Positions 28,326 through 39,298 of a DNA stretch of 50,626 bases are shown piece by piece. The notes beneath the pieces were generated by a model. The model worked only from the letters and a program-made list of their open reading frames with translations. It had not been told where the DNA came from and made no database searches. Every line of letters starts with the position of its first letter. Position 1 is the first letter of the stretch. The position numbers were made by a program, and so were the translations under genes. Source of the stretch: Thiogranum sp. (GTDB lineage Bacteria; Pseudomonadota; Gammaproteobacteria; DSM-19610); the NCBI GenBank assembly GCA_024636585.1, contig JAGXGS010000057.1:1-50626 (forward strand). The letters are read 5' to 3'.

Positions 28326-28351
28326 ATCAGGTTCGCCAAATTGGATTGAAC

Positions 28352-31219
<2,868 letters not shown>

Positions 31220-31232
31220 TGGACGGATGCAC

Positions 31233-31246
31233 AGCCTGATCAGGCT
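31233..31246 (+). terminator. Weak terminator-like palindrome after uvrA
   Basis: AGCCTGATCAGGCT is a perfect 14 bp palindrome (5 bp stem, 4 nt loop) 13 bp after the uvrA stop, followed by TGTTC. The U-tract is poor, so termination efficiency is doubtful. A second small hairpin (CATCCG/CGGATG) lies at 31264-31284. Confidence 0.3.
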
Positions 31247-31342
31247 TGTTCATCAGGTAATGCCATCCGACAGCGCGACGGATGTCCGCGTCAATTATGA
31301 CCACAGTGCTCCTGGTAAAGTCGTTCCTGTCCGTGCCGTTTG

Positions 31343-32422
31343 TCAGGGCCTTGCTTCCAGCACCATATTGGTGTCTGTTTCGGTAGCGCGCTTTACGTGG
31401 CGAAAACCCGCTTCTTTCAACACGGCGGTCAGGCGTCGCTCTCCCGCCTGAGCTCCCAGCGCAAGACCAACCTCCTGCGCGCGTGACGCCGGGGTGCAGA
31501 TCAATGTGGAAGCCGAATAGAAGATCTGGCCGAGCAGGTGGAGGTTGTCCGCGAGACTGTCAGCGGCCAATGGCTCGACCAGCATCAGGGTCCCATCAGC
31601 AGCGAGACACTGGCGCAGATGACGTGCTGCGCCGACCGGATCGCCCATGTCGTGCAGTGAATCGAACATGCAGATCAGATCGAAATCACCATCCGGAATA
31701 GCGCTGGCGCTGGCATTCACAAAGCAGGCGTTACCTTGCACGCTCGCTGCTTTGGCTTTTTCCGTTGCAACGCTGATGGAAGGGGTGTGAAAATCATAGC
31801 CGTAAAACGCGGATGCCGGGAACGCCTCGGCCATCAGTACCGTTGAGGACCCATGTCCGCAGCCGACATCGGCGACCTTGCCGCCAGTGCTCAACTTCTG
31901 CACGACACCGTCCAGCGCCGGTAACCAGGCATTCACCAGGTTCGCTGCGTAGCCGGGACGGAAGAAACGATCGGTGCCGCAAAAGCAGCAACCGTGATGC
32001 TCGCCCCAGGGACGTCCGGCACCCGTGCGGAACACCTCGATCGCTTTTTCATGAGTCGTGAACTGCGAAACCAGTTGCTGGAACAGCCCCTGCAAACATG
32101 CAGGATGGCCCTCCTGTGCCAGCACCACGGCCTGCGCCGGGGTGAGCGAAAAATAATCGTTTGTCCCGTCATAAATCAGATAACCGGCGGCTGCCTGGGC
32201 ACTCAGCCACTCGCGCAGATAACGCTCGTCGACCTGGCTGGCACTGGCGAGTTCAGCGGTACTGCAAGGGCCGATATCGCGCAAGGTGCGATAGACGCCG
32301 GTCTGGTCACCTATAAAAGACAGCAGCACAGCGAACGCGCCACCGATATCTTCCATAACCTTTCCGGCAAACTCACTGAGCTGTTCCTCACTGACTTCGG
32401 TCATGCATGTTGATCCGTCCAT
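31343..32422 (-). CDS. SAM-dependent methyltransferase with N-terminal winged helix
   Basis: A 359 aa class I methyltransferase of the Rv2258c-like type. A winged-helix-like domain lies at about 30-95 (TAELASASQVDERYLREWL), then the Rossmann fold with SAM motif VADVGCGHGSST at 183-194 and the acidic ribose-binding residue in YGYD (D210). The linker RFFRPGYAANLVNAWLPALDGVV is characteristic of this family. Residues 142-148 (HHGCCFC) form a Cys/His cluster that could bind metal. The ATG at 32422 has AGAGGAG upstream. It is divergent from an AraC regulator, its likely controller. Substrate unknown. Confidence 0.85.
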   Translation of the reverse strand: MDGSTCMTEVSEEQLSEFAGKVMEDIGGAFAVLLSFIGDQTGVYRTLRDIGPCSTAELASASQVDERYLREWLSAQAAAGYLIYDGTNDYFSLTPAQAVVLAQEGHPACLQGLFQQLVSQFTTHEKAIEVFRTGAGRPWGEHHGCCFCGTDRFFRPGYAANLVNAWLPALDGVVQKLSTGGKVADVGCGHGSSTVLMAEAFPASAFYGYDFHTPSISVATEKAKAASVQGNACFVNASASAIPDGDFDLICMFDSLHDMGDPVGAARHLRQCLAADGTLMLVEPLAADSLADNLHLLGQIFYSASTLICTPASRAQEVGLALGAQAGERRLTAVLKEAGFRHVKRATETDTNMVLEARP

Positions 32423-32489
32423 TTTGTGCGCTCCTCTGTTGGTGTGGTCTTCAGGACATACTTTAGGGGATGGTGTAGGCTCGGGATAT

Positions 32490-32536
32490 GACCGGTCCGC
32501 CGTTGTTTATGCCCGATCGTACGAATCTTCACCGGT
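32490..32536. promoter_or_regulatory. Paired ACCGGT palindromes between divergent genes
   Basis: The 137 bp between the methyltransferase and AraC genes holds GACCGGTC at 32490-32497 and a second ACCGGT at 32531-32536, with core centres exactly 40 bp apart, about four helical turns. This is a plausible operator pair for the adjacent AraC protein. No strong promoter match was found by eye. Confidence 0.3.
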
Positions 32537-32559
32537 ACATCTGATCAGGGAGGCCGTAT

Positions 32560-33537
32560 ATGCGCGAAGACATTCTGTCCGATGTATTGCAAACGGTAAG
32601 GCTTTCCGGCGCAGTCTTTTTCGACGTCGCAGCCTCTTCACCCTGGACAGCTGAAGCACCATCGGCTGCCACGCTCGCACCCCTGGTGATGCCGCACGCC
32701 CAGCATGTGATTGAATATCACGTGATTACCAGCGGCTTTGGTTGGGCGACGTTAATCGATGCCGGCGAAGAACCCGTTCGGCTCGCACCCGGGAGCATTA
32801 TCATGTTTCCGCAAGGCGATCCGCACGTTCTATCCAGCACTCCCGGCACGCGGGCGGCGCCGAATCTGGCGATTTTCGATCAGCCGGCGCATCTGTCGCC
32901 ACCTTTCTATGTGCAGCATTTCGGAGACGGACCGGAGGAAACCCGGATGATCTGTGGATTCATCGGATGCGACATGCTGCCGTTCAATCCGATCATTCAC
33001 ACGCTGCCGCGAATGATCCATGTGCCCGACGGCTACACCAGGGGCGATGGCTGGCTTAGCAATTTGATCAGGACGATCATGAAGGAAAGTCGCAAGCACA
33101 GGGTCGGCGCACAGAGTGTTCTGTCAAAGCTCAGCGAACTGTTATTCATTGAAGTGGTGCGCTGCTATATGGAGTCGTTGCCGGATGGCGCCACGGGCTG
33201 GCTCGCAGCGCTGGCTGATCCACGCGTCGGGCGCGCTGTCCAGCTGCTGCATGATGATCCGAAGCGCGCCTGGACGCTGGAGATTCTGGCTCGCGATGTC
33301 GGCGTGTCACGTACTGTGCTGGTCAACAGCTTTGCAGAACACCTGGGAGTGGCGCGGATGACTTACCTGATCAACTGGCGTATGCAACTGGCTGCCCGCA
33401 TGCTGACGGACGGCGGCATGACCATCGCCAGAATTGCTGCAGCTGTGGGTTATGAATCGGAAGCCGCTTTCAGTCGCACCTTCAAGCGCTGCACCACGCT
33501 GTCACCAGGAGCCTGGCGTACCCGGCATGTCACCTGA
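32560..33537 (+). CDS. AraC-family regulator with cupin sensor domain
   Basis: A 325 aa regulator. The N-terminal cupin-type domain (about 40-125) has His-rich strands (H46, H49, H54, H89) and PGSIIMFPQGDPHVL; the C-terminal double helix-turn-helix (about 225-320) has SRTVLVNSFAEHLGV and IARIAAAVGYESEAAFSRTF. It resembles the cupin_6/AraC group of small-molecule sensors. GGGAGG precedes the ATG. Divergent orientation suggests it controls the methyltransferase; the ligand is unknown. Two Cys in CGFIGCD (132, 137) could be redox- or metal-related. Confidence 0.88.
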   Translation: MREDILSDVLQTVRLSGAVFFDVAASSPWTAEAPSAATLAPLVMPHAQHVIEYHVITSGFGWATLIDAGEEPVRLAPGSIIMFPQGDPHVLSSTPGTRAAPNLAIFDQPAHLSPPFYVQHFGDGPEETRMICGFIGCDMLPFNPIIHTLPRMIHVPDGYTRGDGWLSNLIRTIMKESRKHRVGAQSVLSKLSELLFIEVVRCYMESLPDGATGWLAALADPRVGRAVQLLHDDPKRAWTLEILARDVGVSRTVLVNSFAEHLGVARMTYLINWRMQLAARMLTDGGMTIARIAAAVGYESEAAFSRTFKRCTTLSPGAWRTRHVT

Positions 33538-33540
33538 AAA

Positions 33541-33574
33541 GAGACGGAGGGAATGAAAATTATCCCTCCGTCTC
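33541..33574. terminator. Bidirectional terminator, 12 bp perfect stem
   Basis: GAGACGGAGGGA and TCCCTCCGTCTC form a perfect 12 bp stem with a 10 nt A/T-rich loop. On plus it is followed by GTTTATGCGTTTTTT, and on minus by TTTTCAGG. It separates the convergent AraC and radical SAM genes and can serve both. Confidence 0.85.
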
Positions 33575-33587
33575 GTTTATGCGTTTT

Positions 33588-35261
33588 TTACATTGGGTCA
33601 ACTAACACTGGCGGCATGGCGGCACAGCGACGATCTTCCTGTTTCTGCCGCCGGTCTGCGGCCCGCCTGCGCTCCTTTTCCGAAGCTATTGCCGTTGTCT
33701 GACAGCGACGCTCAGCATGCCACCTGCGGTCCGAGAGCATGCGCCGCTCGATGGTGGTGGTAATCCGCGCCCTGGTATTAATGACCACCGGTGCCGACTG
33801 GGTGTGACCGACTCTGGTGAGAATGTACGGCACCGGGAACTCTTCAATGTATTCTTCCGGCAGTCCGAGCAGTTCCTGTTTAAAACTGTCGGGCGAGAAC
33901 AGCATGGGAATAATATTATTGTAGTAGGCTGATTTTTCCGTCATCTTGAGAACGTCACCCTTGCAGCTGATGAAGTCCATGTCACCCAGCACGTTGATCA
34001 GATCACGAAACACCACATCAACATCGACACCATACTTGTCGCGCATGCCGCTCATACTGATCTGGGTGAAGCGCAGTTTACTGGTGAGTTCCCGACATAA
34101 CTCCATCTCGGGGCTGAGATGATCTACAGTGCTGACGGGCAGGCGTCCCAGGTCAATCGCTTCATAGTAGGACTTGATACTGGCGATATTTTGGTAAGGC
34201 CGCTGCGGAGCATAACCCTGTGATGCGATGCCGAGCGACAACAGCGGCAGGTTGTCCCAACGCCGTATCTGGTGGCGATAGCTCGCTTTGCCAGGAATGG
34301 CGAACACGTTCTGCAATACCGGACGATAGCCCCGCTCGCCCAGGAAGGTCTTCGCAGCGCTGAAGTGCTGTATCTTTTTTTCGTAAGCATCATCTTTCGG
34401 TGGAACAAAGCTGTTCTTGTGCTCGCTGCGCTGCCGGTCCAGGGCATAAATCGACAGGCTCGGCACGTCGATCTGATGAAAAGCCTCCAGCGTCTTCAGC
34501 AGTGCATGGTCGGGCTCGCCCTCGAACCCATACATGGTATCTACGTTCACATTGCCGATCAGATCAATGGCGCCATCCAGCTCATGAATGGCCTCCGGCA
34601 CGGAATAATGGCGGTTCATGGTCGCCAGCAGTTGTTCATCCAGCGTCTGAATCCCATAGCTCAACCGCGTCACTCCCAGCGTCTTCAAGAGCTTGACCTT
34701 TTCACGCGGCAGTGTTCCAGGCGAGGCTTCGATGGAAATTTCCGCGTCCTCGGCGAGGACGAAATGTTTGCGCAGGCCTTCGAACACTTTCACCAGCAGC
34801 GCATCGTCCAGGTAAGTCGGTGTACCACCGCCGAAGTAAACGGACTCGCAGATCTGACCGGCCATGGCGTCTGCGTACAACGCCATTTCGCGCACCAGAT
34901 AGTCGATATAGGTTGCTGACTGGTCGATGCCGCGGCCCGGAATAACCGAGTAATAGCAAAAACTGCACAGCGTCTTGCAGAATGGACTGTGGAGATACAG
35001 GCTGTATCTTCCGGGAACTACCGAGGCTTCCGAAAACAGCTCAGCGGCAGTCGCCGGTGCGCTTGACGGGCTTAGCAAGGGCGGTGGAAACGACCAGTCG
35101 AAACAGGGATAGAAGTCATTCTGGATTTTCAGCAGTCCCTGGAGCCTGGATTCCAGCTCCGCAGGATTCAGACTGTCCAGCGTGGCGGCACTTTTTCCCA
35201 TCAATTCGGGTGTTTTCAGAAAACGCGATTTTTTATTGAAATACTGGCTGTATTTTTTCAC
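33588..35261 (-). CDS. HemN-like radical SAM enzyme with Arg-rich tail
   Basis: A 557 aa radical SAM protein related to oxygen-independent coproporphyrinogen oxidase and HemW. From the GTG at 35261, the cluster motif C95-x3-C99-x2-C102 (SPFCKTLCSFCYY) is followed by the SAM motif YFGGGTPTYL, RLSYGIQTLDEQLL and a HemN_C-like region (LTSKLRFTQISM). It has an N-terminal extension of about 85 residues and a C-terminal tail of about 55 residues with repeated Arg pairs (ERRMLSDRRWHAERR). The GTG is chosen because GGAGG lies 5 nt upstream; an ATG at 35318 has no ribosome site. It could be a heme-related or peptide/cofactor-modifying enzyme; the substrate cannot be read from sequence. Confidence 0.85.
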   Translation of the reverse strand: MKKYSQYFNKKSRFLKTPELMGKSAATLDSLNPAELESRLQGLLKIQNDFYPCFDWSFPPPLLSPSSAPATAAELFSEASVVPGRYSLYLHSPFCKTLCSFCYYSVIPGRGIDQSATYIDYLVREMALYADAMAGQICESVYFGGGTPTYLDDALLVKVFEGLRKHFVLAEDAEISIEASPGTLPREKVKLLKTLGVTRLSYGIQTLDEQLLATMNRHYSVPEAIHELDGAIDLIGNVNVDTMYGFEGEPDHALLKTLEAFHQIDVPSLSIYALDRQRSEHKNSFVPPKDDAYEKKIQHFSAAKTFLGERGYRPVLQNVFAIPGKASYRHQIRRWDNLPLLSLGIASQGYAPQRPYQNIASIKSYYEAIDLGRLPVSTVDHLSPEMELCRELTSKLRFTQISMSGMRDKYGVDVDVVFRDLINVLGDMDFISCKGDVLKMTEKSAYYNNIIPMLFSPDSFKQELLGLPEEYIEEFPVPYILTRVGHTQSAPVVINTRARITTTIERRMLSDRRWHAERRCQTTAIASEKERRRAADRRQKQEDRRCAAMPPVLVDPM

Positions 35262-35283
35262 ACGATCCTCCGGTGGTGCTTGA

Positions 35284-35343
35284 TTATTGTTGTTCTCCCT
35301 CGTTACCTGCCAGAGCATAAGACACTGGTTTTGTTAAATCCAT
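35284..35343 (-). CDS. Possible 19-aa ORF upstream of radical SAM gene
   Basis: A 20-codon frame (MDLTKPVSYALAGNEGEQQ) ends 22 nt before the GTG of the radical SAM gene, and the GGAGG site of that gene lies between them. Its own ribosome site is weak (AGGAG is 19 nt away), and the frame is open further upstream. It could be a precursor or leader peptide, or chance. Confidence 0.25.
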   Translation of the reverse strand: MDLTKPVSYALAGNEGEQQ

Positions 35344-35411
35344 GCTCTTGTTACCGTTTAGCTCCTGCGGCGCGTTTCGAATAAGGTCATCATCAAAAGA
35401 AAGGCCTAGAC

Positions 35412-35454
35412 TATAAATCGGAGCGCAGGAAGAGCCGGTTATCCCTGTAGCCGG
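35412..35454 (+). promoter_or_regulatory. -10-like element and 5' hairpin before cytochrome gene
   Basis: TATAAA at 35412-35417 is a possible -10 without a good -35. Downstream, CCGGTTA (35435-35441) and TAGCCGG (35448-35454) form a 7 bp stem with one G-U pair and a 6 nt loop, placed in the predicted leader ahead of the GAAGGAGG ribosome site. Confidence 0.3.
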
Positions 35455-35479
35455 ACATTCGTTTGAAGGAGGCAGAGCC

Positions 35480-35977
35480 ATGAAAGGTCAAATTGCAGCT
35501 GTCCTGCTGGTGCTTGGCGCCACGCCGGCCCTCGCAGAACAATCAGTCGCAGCAGCGCCAAACGGTATAGAGCTGCCCGATGATTACAAAGACTGGCGGG
35601 TGATCGCATCCTCGCATCGGGAAGATAATCAGACGTTGCGCGTGATTCTGGGTAATGACGCGGCTGTCGAGGCAGCACGTGCGGGTAACACCAATCCCTG
35701 GCCCGATGGTGCGATTCTCGGCAAGCTGGTGTGGAAAGACAGCAGTCATCCCGAGTGGGACAAAGCGACGGTGCCGGGCGAATTTGTACACGCCGAGTTC
35801 ATGTTGAAGGATGCGGAAAAATACCCGGCCACCGGAGGCTGGGGCTTCGCGCGCTGGACCGGCATGGATCAACAGCCCTACGGCGAAAACGCTGAGTTCG
35901 TTCAGGAGTGCTTCGGTTGTCATATACCGGTAAAGGACAATGATTATGTCTTTACCCGCCCGGCGCCGCTTCCCTAG
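35480..35977 (+). CDS. Cytochrome P460 family c-type heme protein
   Basis: A 165 aa exported protein: signal peptide (MKGQIAAVLLVLGATPALA, cleavage near 19), a P460-type domain (YKDWRVIASSHREDNQTLRV, PWPDGAILGKLVWK) and one heme c site C144-F-G-C147-H148 near the C-terminus. Family members include hydroxylamine- and NO-oxidising cytochrome P460, whose heme is crosslinked to a Lys, and cytochrome c'-beta without the crosslink. Candidate Lys residues exist (K82, K86), but which subtype this is cannot be judged by eye. A strong site GAAGGAGG precedes the ATG. Its stop shares CTAG with the convergent DUF62 gene. Confidence 0.85.
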   Translation: MKGQIAAVLLVLGATPALAEQSVAAAPNGIELPDDYKDWRVIASSHREDNQTLRVILGNDAAVEAARAGNTNPWPDGAILGKLVWKDSSHPEWDKATVPGEFVHAEFMLKDAEKYPATGGWGFARWTGMDQQPYGENAEFVQECFGCHIPVKDNDYVFTRPAPLP

Positions 35978-36702
35978 GTTCTGATACCTACCGGCTGTCC
36001 GACAGACAGCGCCAGGCGGGCCGCCGCGCTGGATTCCGGGATAGCGATTTCAACCAGACCGTTGGAGTTTGCATACCAGAATGGCAGGCCAGCGGGTGCG
36101 GTGCCGAACACCTGCTGATATCTGCAGCCGCAGCCCGCAATGTCGAGCACCACATCGGCGTTGAGGCTGGCTGCACGCAAGCCGGTGACTGCGTTCCCGT
36201 ATGCATCGATGTAAACAATTTCGGCCAATTCATCCGGCCAGCCCACCTGCTGCAGGGAGATCGGTGCTACCTCGATCCCGGGATCGCCATCACCACAGGC
36301 CAGCTGCGCGGCAACCGGAGCGAAGAGATCGCGACCGTGGAAGCTGTCCGACAACTGCGCCGGTCGCCAGTTGATTTCGAACGCGCGACTGCTGCCGGCA
36401 CGCCGCAACAATAGCGTGAAAAGTCCGTTATCGGGGCCCACATACCAGCGCCCATCGGCCTGCACCGCCAGCGCACGACGCGCTGTCCCGACGCCGGGAT
36501 CAACTACGCACAGGCATACGGTATCCTGCGGCAGGTACTGGCTGTAGGCCGGCAACAGGTAGGCTGCAGCGCGGACATTGAAGGCAGGCAAATCGGGAAA
36601 GATATTAGCCACCGGAATGCCAGGCGCATGCTGATAGAGGACGGCCTGCATCTGGCCCAGATAAGGGCCGCTGATGCCGAAGTCGGTGAATATAGCGAGC
36701 AT
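35974..36702 (-). CDS. SAM hydroxide adenosyltransferase (DUF62)
   Basis: A 242 aa member of the DUF62 family, relatives of fluorinase and chlorinase that hydrolyse SAM to adenosine and methionine. The N-terminal TDFG, VVDPGVGT, SFHGRDLFAP and YIDAYGNAVTGL motifs are present, with the family's Asp-Arg-His water-activating triad at D68, R75 and H122. The triad argues for hydrolase rather than halogenase activity. It converges with the P460 gene: both TAG stops share one CTAG, so the two genes overlap by 4 bp. Physiological role unknown for the family. Confidence 0.92.
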   Translation of the reverse strand: MLAIFTDFGISGPYLGQMQAVLYQHAPGIPVANIFPDLPAFNVRAAAYLLPAYSQYLPQDTVCLCVVDPGVGTARRALAVQADGRWYVGPDNGLFTLLLRRAGSSRAFEINWRPAQLSDSFHGRDLFAPVAAQLACGDGDPGIEVAPISLQQVGWPDELAEIVYIDAYGNAVTGLRAASLNADVVLDIAGCGCRYQQVFGTAPAGLPFWYANSNGLVEIAIPESSAAARLALSVGQPVGIRT

Positions 36703-36726
36703 TCTGCAATCTTACCGCTTCCACAT

Positions 36727-36751
36727 AAAAAAAGCCGGGCAATGCCCGGCT
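36727..36751 (-). terminator. Intrinsic terminator of the alpha operon
   Basis: AGCCGGGCA and TGCCCGGCT (36733-36751) form a GC-rich hairpin followed on the minus strand by a run of T (36727-36733). It lies 26 bp after the rplQ stop, ending the S10-spc-alpha transcription unit before DUF62. Confidence 0.9.
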
Positions 36752-36777
36752 CTTCAGTTTACTGCTCGCGCTTTGCG

Positions 36778-37164
36778 CTACTCGGCTTCGACCACATCGC
36801 CGCCTTCGGGGCGATCCACCAGCTCGACCAGCGCCATCGGTGCTTTGTCACCGGCGCGGAAACCCATCTTCAGTATCCGCAGGTAACCGCCGGGGCGGTC
36901 CTTGTAACGCGGACCAAGTTCATTAAACAACTTGGTCACGATTTCACGGTCGCCCAGGCGCGCAAATGCCAGACGGCGACGGTGCACGCTGTCGCTCTTG
37001 GCCATGGTGATCAAGGGCTCCGCAACGCGGCGCAGTTCCTTGGCCTTGGGCAAGGTAGTCTTGATGACCTCATGGTTCAGCAGCGACGAGGCCATGTTAC
37101 TGAACATGGCTTTGCGGTGACTGCTGTTACGATTCAGTTTTCGTCCACTTTGACGGTGACGCAT
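36778..37164 (-). CDS. rplQ: 50S ribosomal protein L17
   Basis: L17 (128 aa; E. coli 127). The N-terminus [20 protein letters not shown] is the family hallmark. It is the last gene of the alpha operon, 54 bp after rpoA and followed by a strong terminator. Confidence 0.99.
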   Translation of the reverse strand: MRHRQSGRKLNRNSSHRKAMFSNMASSLLNHEVIKTTLPKAKELRRVAEPLITMAKSDSVHRRRLAFARLGDREIVTKLFNELGPRYKDRPGGYLRILKMGFRAGDKAPMALVELVDRPEGGDVVEAE

Positions 37165-37218
37165 CGTTCTCTACTCACATCGTTCGGTTCGCGGCAACGC
37201 GATCCAGGTTATGCCAAA

Positions 37219-38220
37219 TCAGGCGGTTTGCTTATCGCTTTCCTTGAGTCCGGCCGGCGGCCAGTTCTCCAGGCGCATGCCCAGGGACAGGCCACGCGAC
37301 GCCAGCACGTCCTTGATCTCGGTCAGCGACTTCTTGCCGAGGTTCGGCGTTTTCAGCAGCTCGACTTCGGTGCGCTGGATCAGGTCACCAATAAAATAAA
37401 TGCTCTCTGCTTTCAGACAGTTCGCTGAACGTACAGTCAGTTCCAGATCGTCAACCGGGCGCAGCAGGATGGGATCAATATCCGCTTCCGGTGCCAACGA
37501 CTTGATCTCTTCCTTACCCTGCAAATCGACAAACACTGACAGCTGATCCTGCAGAATACCGGCCGCACGGCGGATGGCTTCCTCCGGATCGATGGTGCCA
37601 TTGGTTTCAATGTCAATTATCAGCTTGTCGAGGTCAGTACGTTGTTCAACACGCGCCGAATCGACGGTGTAGGCAACGCGCTGCACCGGCGTATAGCTGG
37701 CATCGAGTCGCAGCGAGCCGATCGGCCGGCTCTCTTCTTCCTGCTCGCCGCGCACGGTGGCGGGCACATAGCCGCGTCCCATTTGCACCTTCAGGGTCAT
37801 GTTCAGCTCGCCTTCCTTGGTCAGGTTGGCAATTACGTAGTCCGGGTTAATCACTTCAATGTCATGATCGAGCGTGATATCACCGGCAGTCACGGGACCG
37901 GGCCCCTTCTTGCTTAAACGCAACGTAGCTTCCGAACGATTGTGCATCAGCAATGCGACACCTTTCAGGTTCAGCAGGATTTCCATGACATCCTCCTGCA
38001 CACCTTCAATCGCGGAGTACTCGTGAAGCACCCCTTCTATTTCGGCGCTGCTGATAGCGCAACCCGGCATGGACGACAGCAGGATCCGACGCAGCGCATT
38101 GCCCAGCGTGTGACCAAAACCGCGTTCCAGGGGCTCCAGCACCACCTTCGCGGTACGTTCGTTGATCGTCTGAACATCTACGATACGTGGTTTCAGGAAT
38201 TCGTTGACCTTGCCCGGCAT
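37219..38220 (-). CDS. rpoA: RNA polymerase alpha subunit
   Basis: RpoA (333 aa; E. coli 329). The N-terminal domain (about 1-235) carries the assembly motif [19 protein letters not shown]; the C-terminal domain has [20 protein letters not shown], including the Arg equivalent to E. coli R265 that contacts UP elements, and [20 protein letters not shown]. Starts 23 bp after rpsD in the usual alpha operon order. Confidence 0.99.
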   Translation of the reverse strand: MPGKVNEFLKPRIVDVQTINERTAKVVLEPLERGFGHTLGNALRRILLSSMPGCAISSAEIEGVLHEYSAIEGVQEDVMEILLNLKGVALLMHNRSEATLRLSKKGPGPVTAGDITLDHDIEVINPDYVIANLTKEGELNMTLKVQMGRGYVPATVRGEQEEESRPIGSLRLDASYTPVQRVAYTVDSARVEQRTDLDKLIIDIETNGTIDPEEAIRRAAGILQDQLSVFVDLQGKEEIKSLAPEADIDPILLRPVDDLELTVRSANCLKAESIYFIGDLIQRTEVELLKTPNLGKKSLTEIKDVLASRGLSLGMRLENWPPAGLKESDKQTA

Positions 38221-38243
38221 GTAAAGACCTCTTACCTGTTCAC

Positions 38244-38870
38244 TTACTTGGAGTACAACTCGACGACGAGATGCTCATTGATTTCAGCCGGCATTTCCGC
38301 ACGTTCGGGACGCGCCTTGTATACACCGGCCAGGTTCTTCGCATCAACATCGATCCAGTCGACGAAGCCACGCTGCTCAGCCAGCTGCATAGCCGCCTTC
38401 ACACGCAACTGATTGCCTGATTTTTCCGCAACTTCGACATTGTCGTTCGGCTGCACCTGGTACGACGGGATGGTGACGCGCTTACCATTCACCTTGATCC
38501 CGTTGTGGCGAACCAGCTGACGAGCTTCGCTCCGGGAGGCTGAAAAGCCCATCCGGTAGACGACATTGTCGAGACGGCCTTCCAGCAACTGCAAAAGAAT
38601 TTCGCCGGTAGACCCTTTACTGCCTGCAGCGCTTTTGTAGTAGTTGAGGAACTGGCGTTCCAGCACACCGTAAATACGGCGCATTTTCTGTTTTTCACGC
38701 AGCTGGGTCGCATAGTCGGAAAGGCGGCCACGACGCTGGCCATGCTGGCCTGGCGGGAACGGGCGGCTTTCCACAGCGCACTTGCTGGTGAAACATTTTT
38801 CGCCTTTCAGGAATAACTTGGTGCCTTCGCGACGGCACTGACGACATTTTGGTCCAACGTACTTAGCCAT
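38244..38870 (-). CDS. rpsD: 30S ribosomal protein S4, zinc-binding (C+) type
   Basis: S4 (208 aa; E. coli 206), a primary 16S rRNA binder and, in E. coli, the alpha operon repressor. Unlike the E. coli protein, this one keeps four cysteines as C9-x2-C12-x13-C26-x4-C31, followed by [19 protein letters not shown]. That zinc-finger form and the PFPPGQHG segment are typical of deltaproteobacterial and other bacterial S4 proteins. The S4 RNA-binding domain ([20 protein letters not shown]) and the C-terminus [11 protein letters not shown] are normal. Confidence 0.98.
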   Translation of the reverse strand: MAKYVGPKCRQCRREGTKLFLKGEKCFTSKCAVESRPFPPGQHGQRRGRLSDYATQLREKQKMRRIYGVLERQFLNYYKSAAGSKGSTGEILLQLLEGRLDNVVYRMGFSASRSEARQLVRHNGIKVNGKRVTIPSYQVQPNDNVEVAEKSGNQLRVKAAMQLAEQRGFVDWIDVDAKNLAGVYKARPERAEMPAEINEHLVVELYSK

Positions 38871-38886
38871 AGTCTCTCCTCCGCCC

Positions 38887-39282
38887 TTACACGCGCCGCT
38901 TCTTGGGCGGACGGCAACCGTTGTGCGGAATCGGGGTCACATCGGTGATATTGGTGATCTTGAAGCCCGCATTATTGAGGGCGCGTACGGCCGACTCGCG
39001 ACCTGGACCAGGACCCTTGACCTCAACCTCGAGGTTCTTCAGACCATACTCCTTGACCATCTCGCCAGCCCGATCGGCAGCGACCTGGGCAGCGAACGGC
39101 GTGCTCTTGCGCGAACCGCGAAAACCGGAACCGCCGGAAGTCGCCCACGCCAGCGCATTGCCCTGACGGTCGGTAATGGTGATGATCGTGTTGTTGAACG
39201 ACGCGTGAACGTGAGCGATACCATCGACCACATTCTTTTTAACTTTCTTGCGCGTACGGCTGCCTGTTGGTGCTTTAGCCAT
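38887..39282 (-). CDS. rpsK: 30S ribosomal protein S11
   Basis: S11 (131 aa; E. coli 129), platform protein near the mRNA exit. [19 protein letters not shown] and the C-terminal [12 protein letters not shown] are conserved. It follows rpsM by 16 bp and precedes rpsD by 16 bp. Confidence 0.99.
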   Translation of the reverse strand: MAKAPTGSRTRKKVKKNVVDGIAHVHASFNNTIITITDRQGNALAWATSGGSGFRGSRKSTPFAAQVAADRAGEMVKEYGLKNLEVEVKGPGPGRESAVRALNNAGFKITNITDVTPIPHNGCRPPKKRRV

Positions 39283-39298
39283 GATTGATACCTAGCAA

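Noticed and set aside
28160-28351. LexA (SOS) box upstream of uvrA
   Set aside because: Searched by eye for CTGT-N8-ACAG; CTGTTGCGCC... lacks the second half-site.
35262-35318. ATG at 35318 as start of the radical SAM gene
   Set aside because: No ribosome site precedes it, while GTG at 35261 has GGAGG at 5 nt; the extra residues would be low-complexity Asn/Gln.
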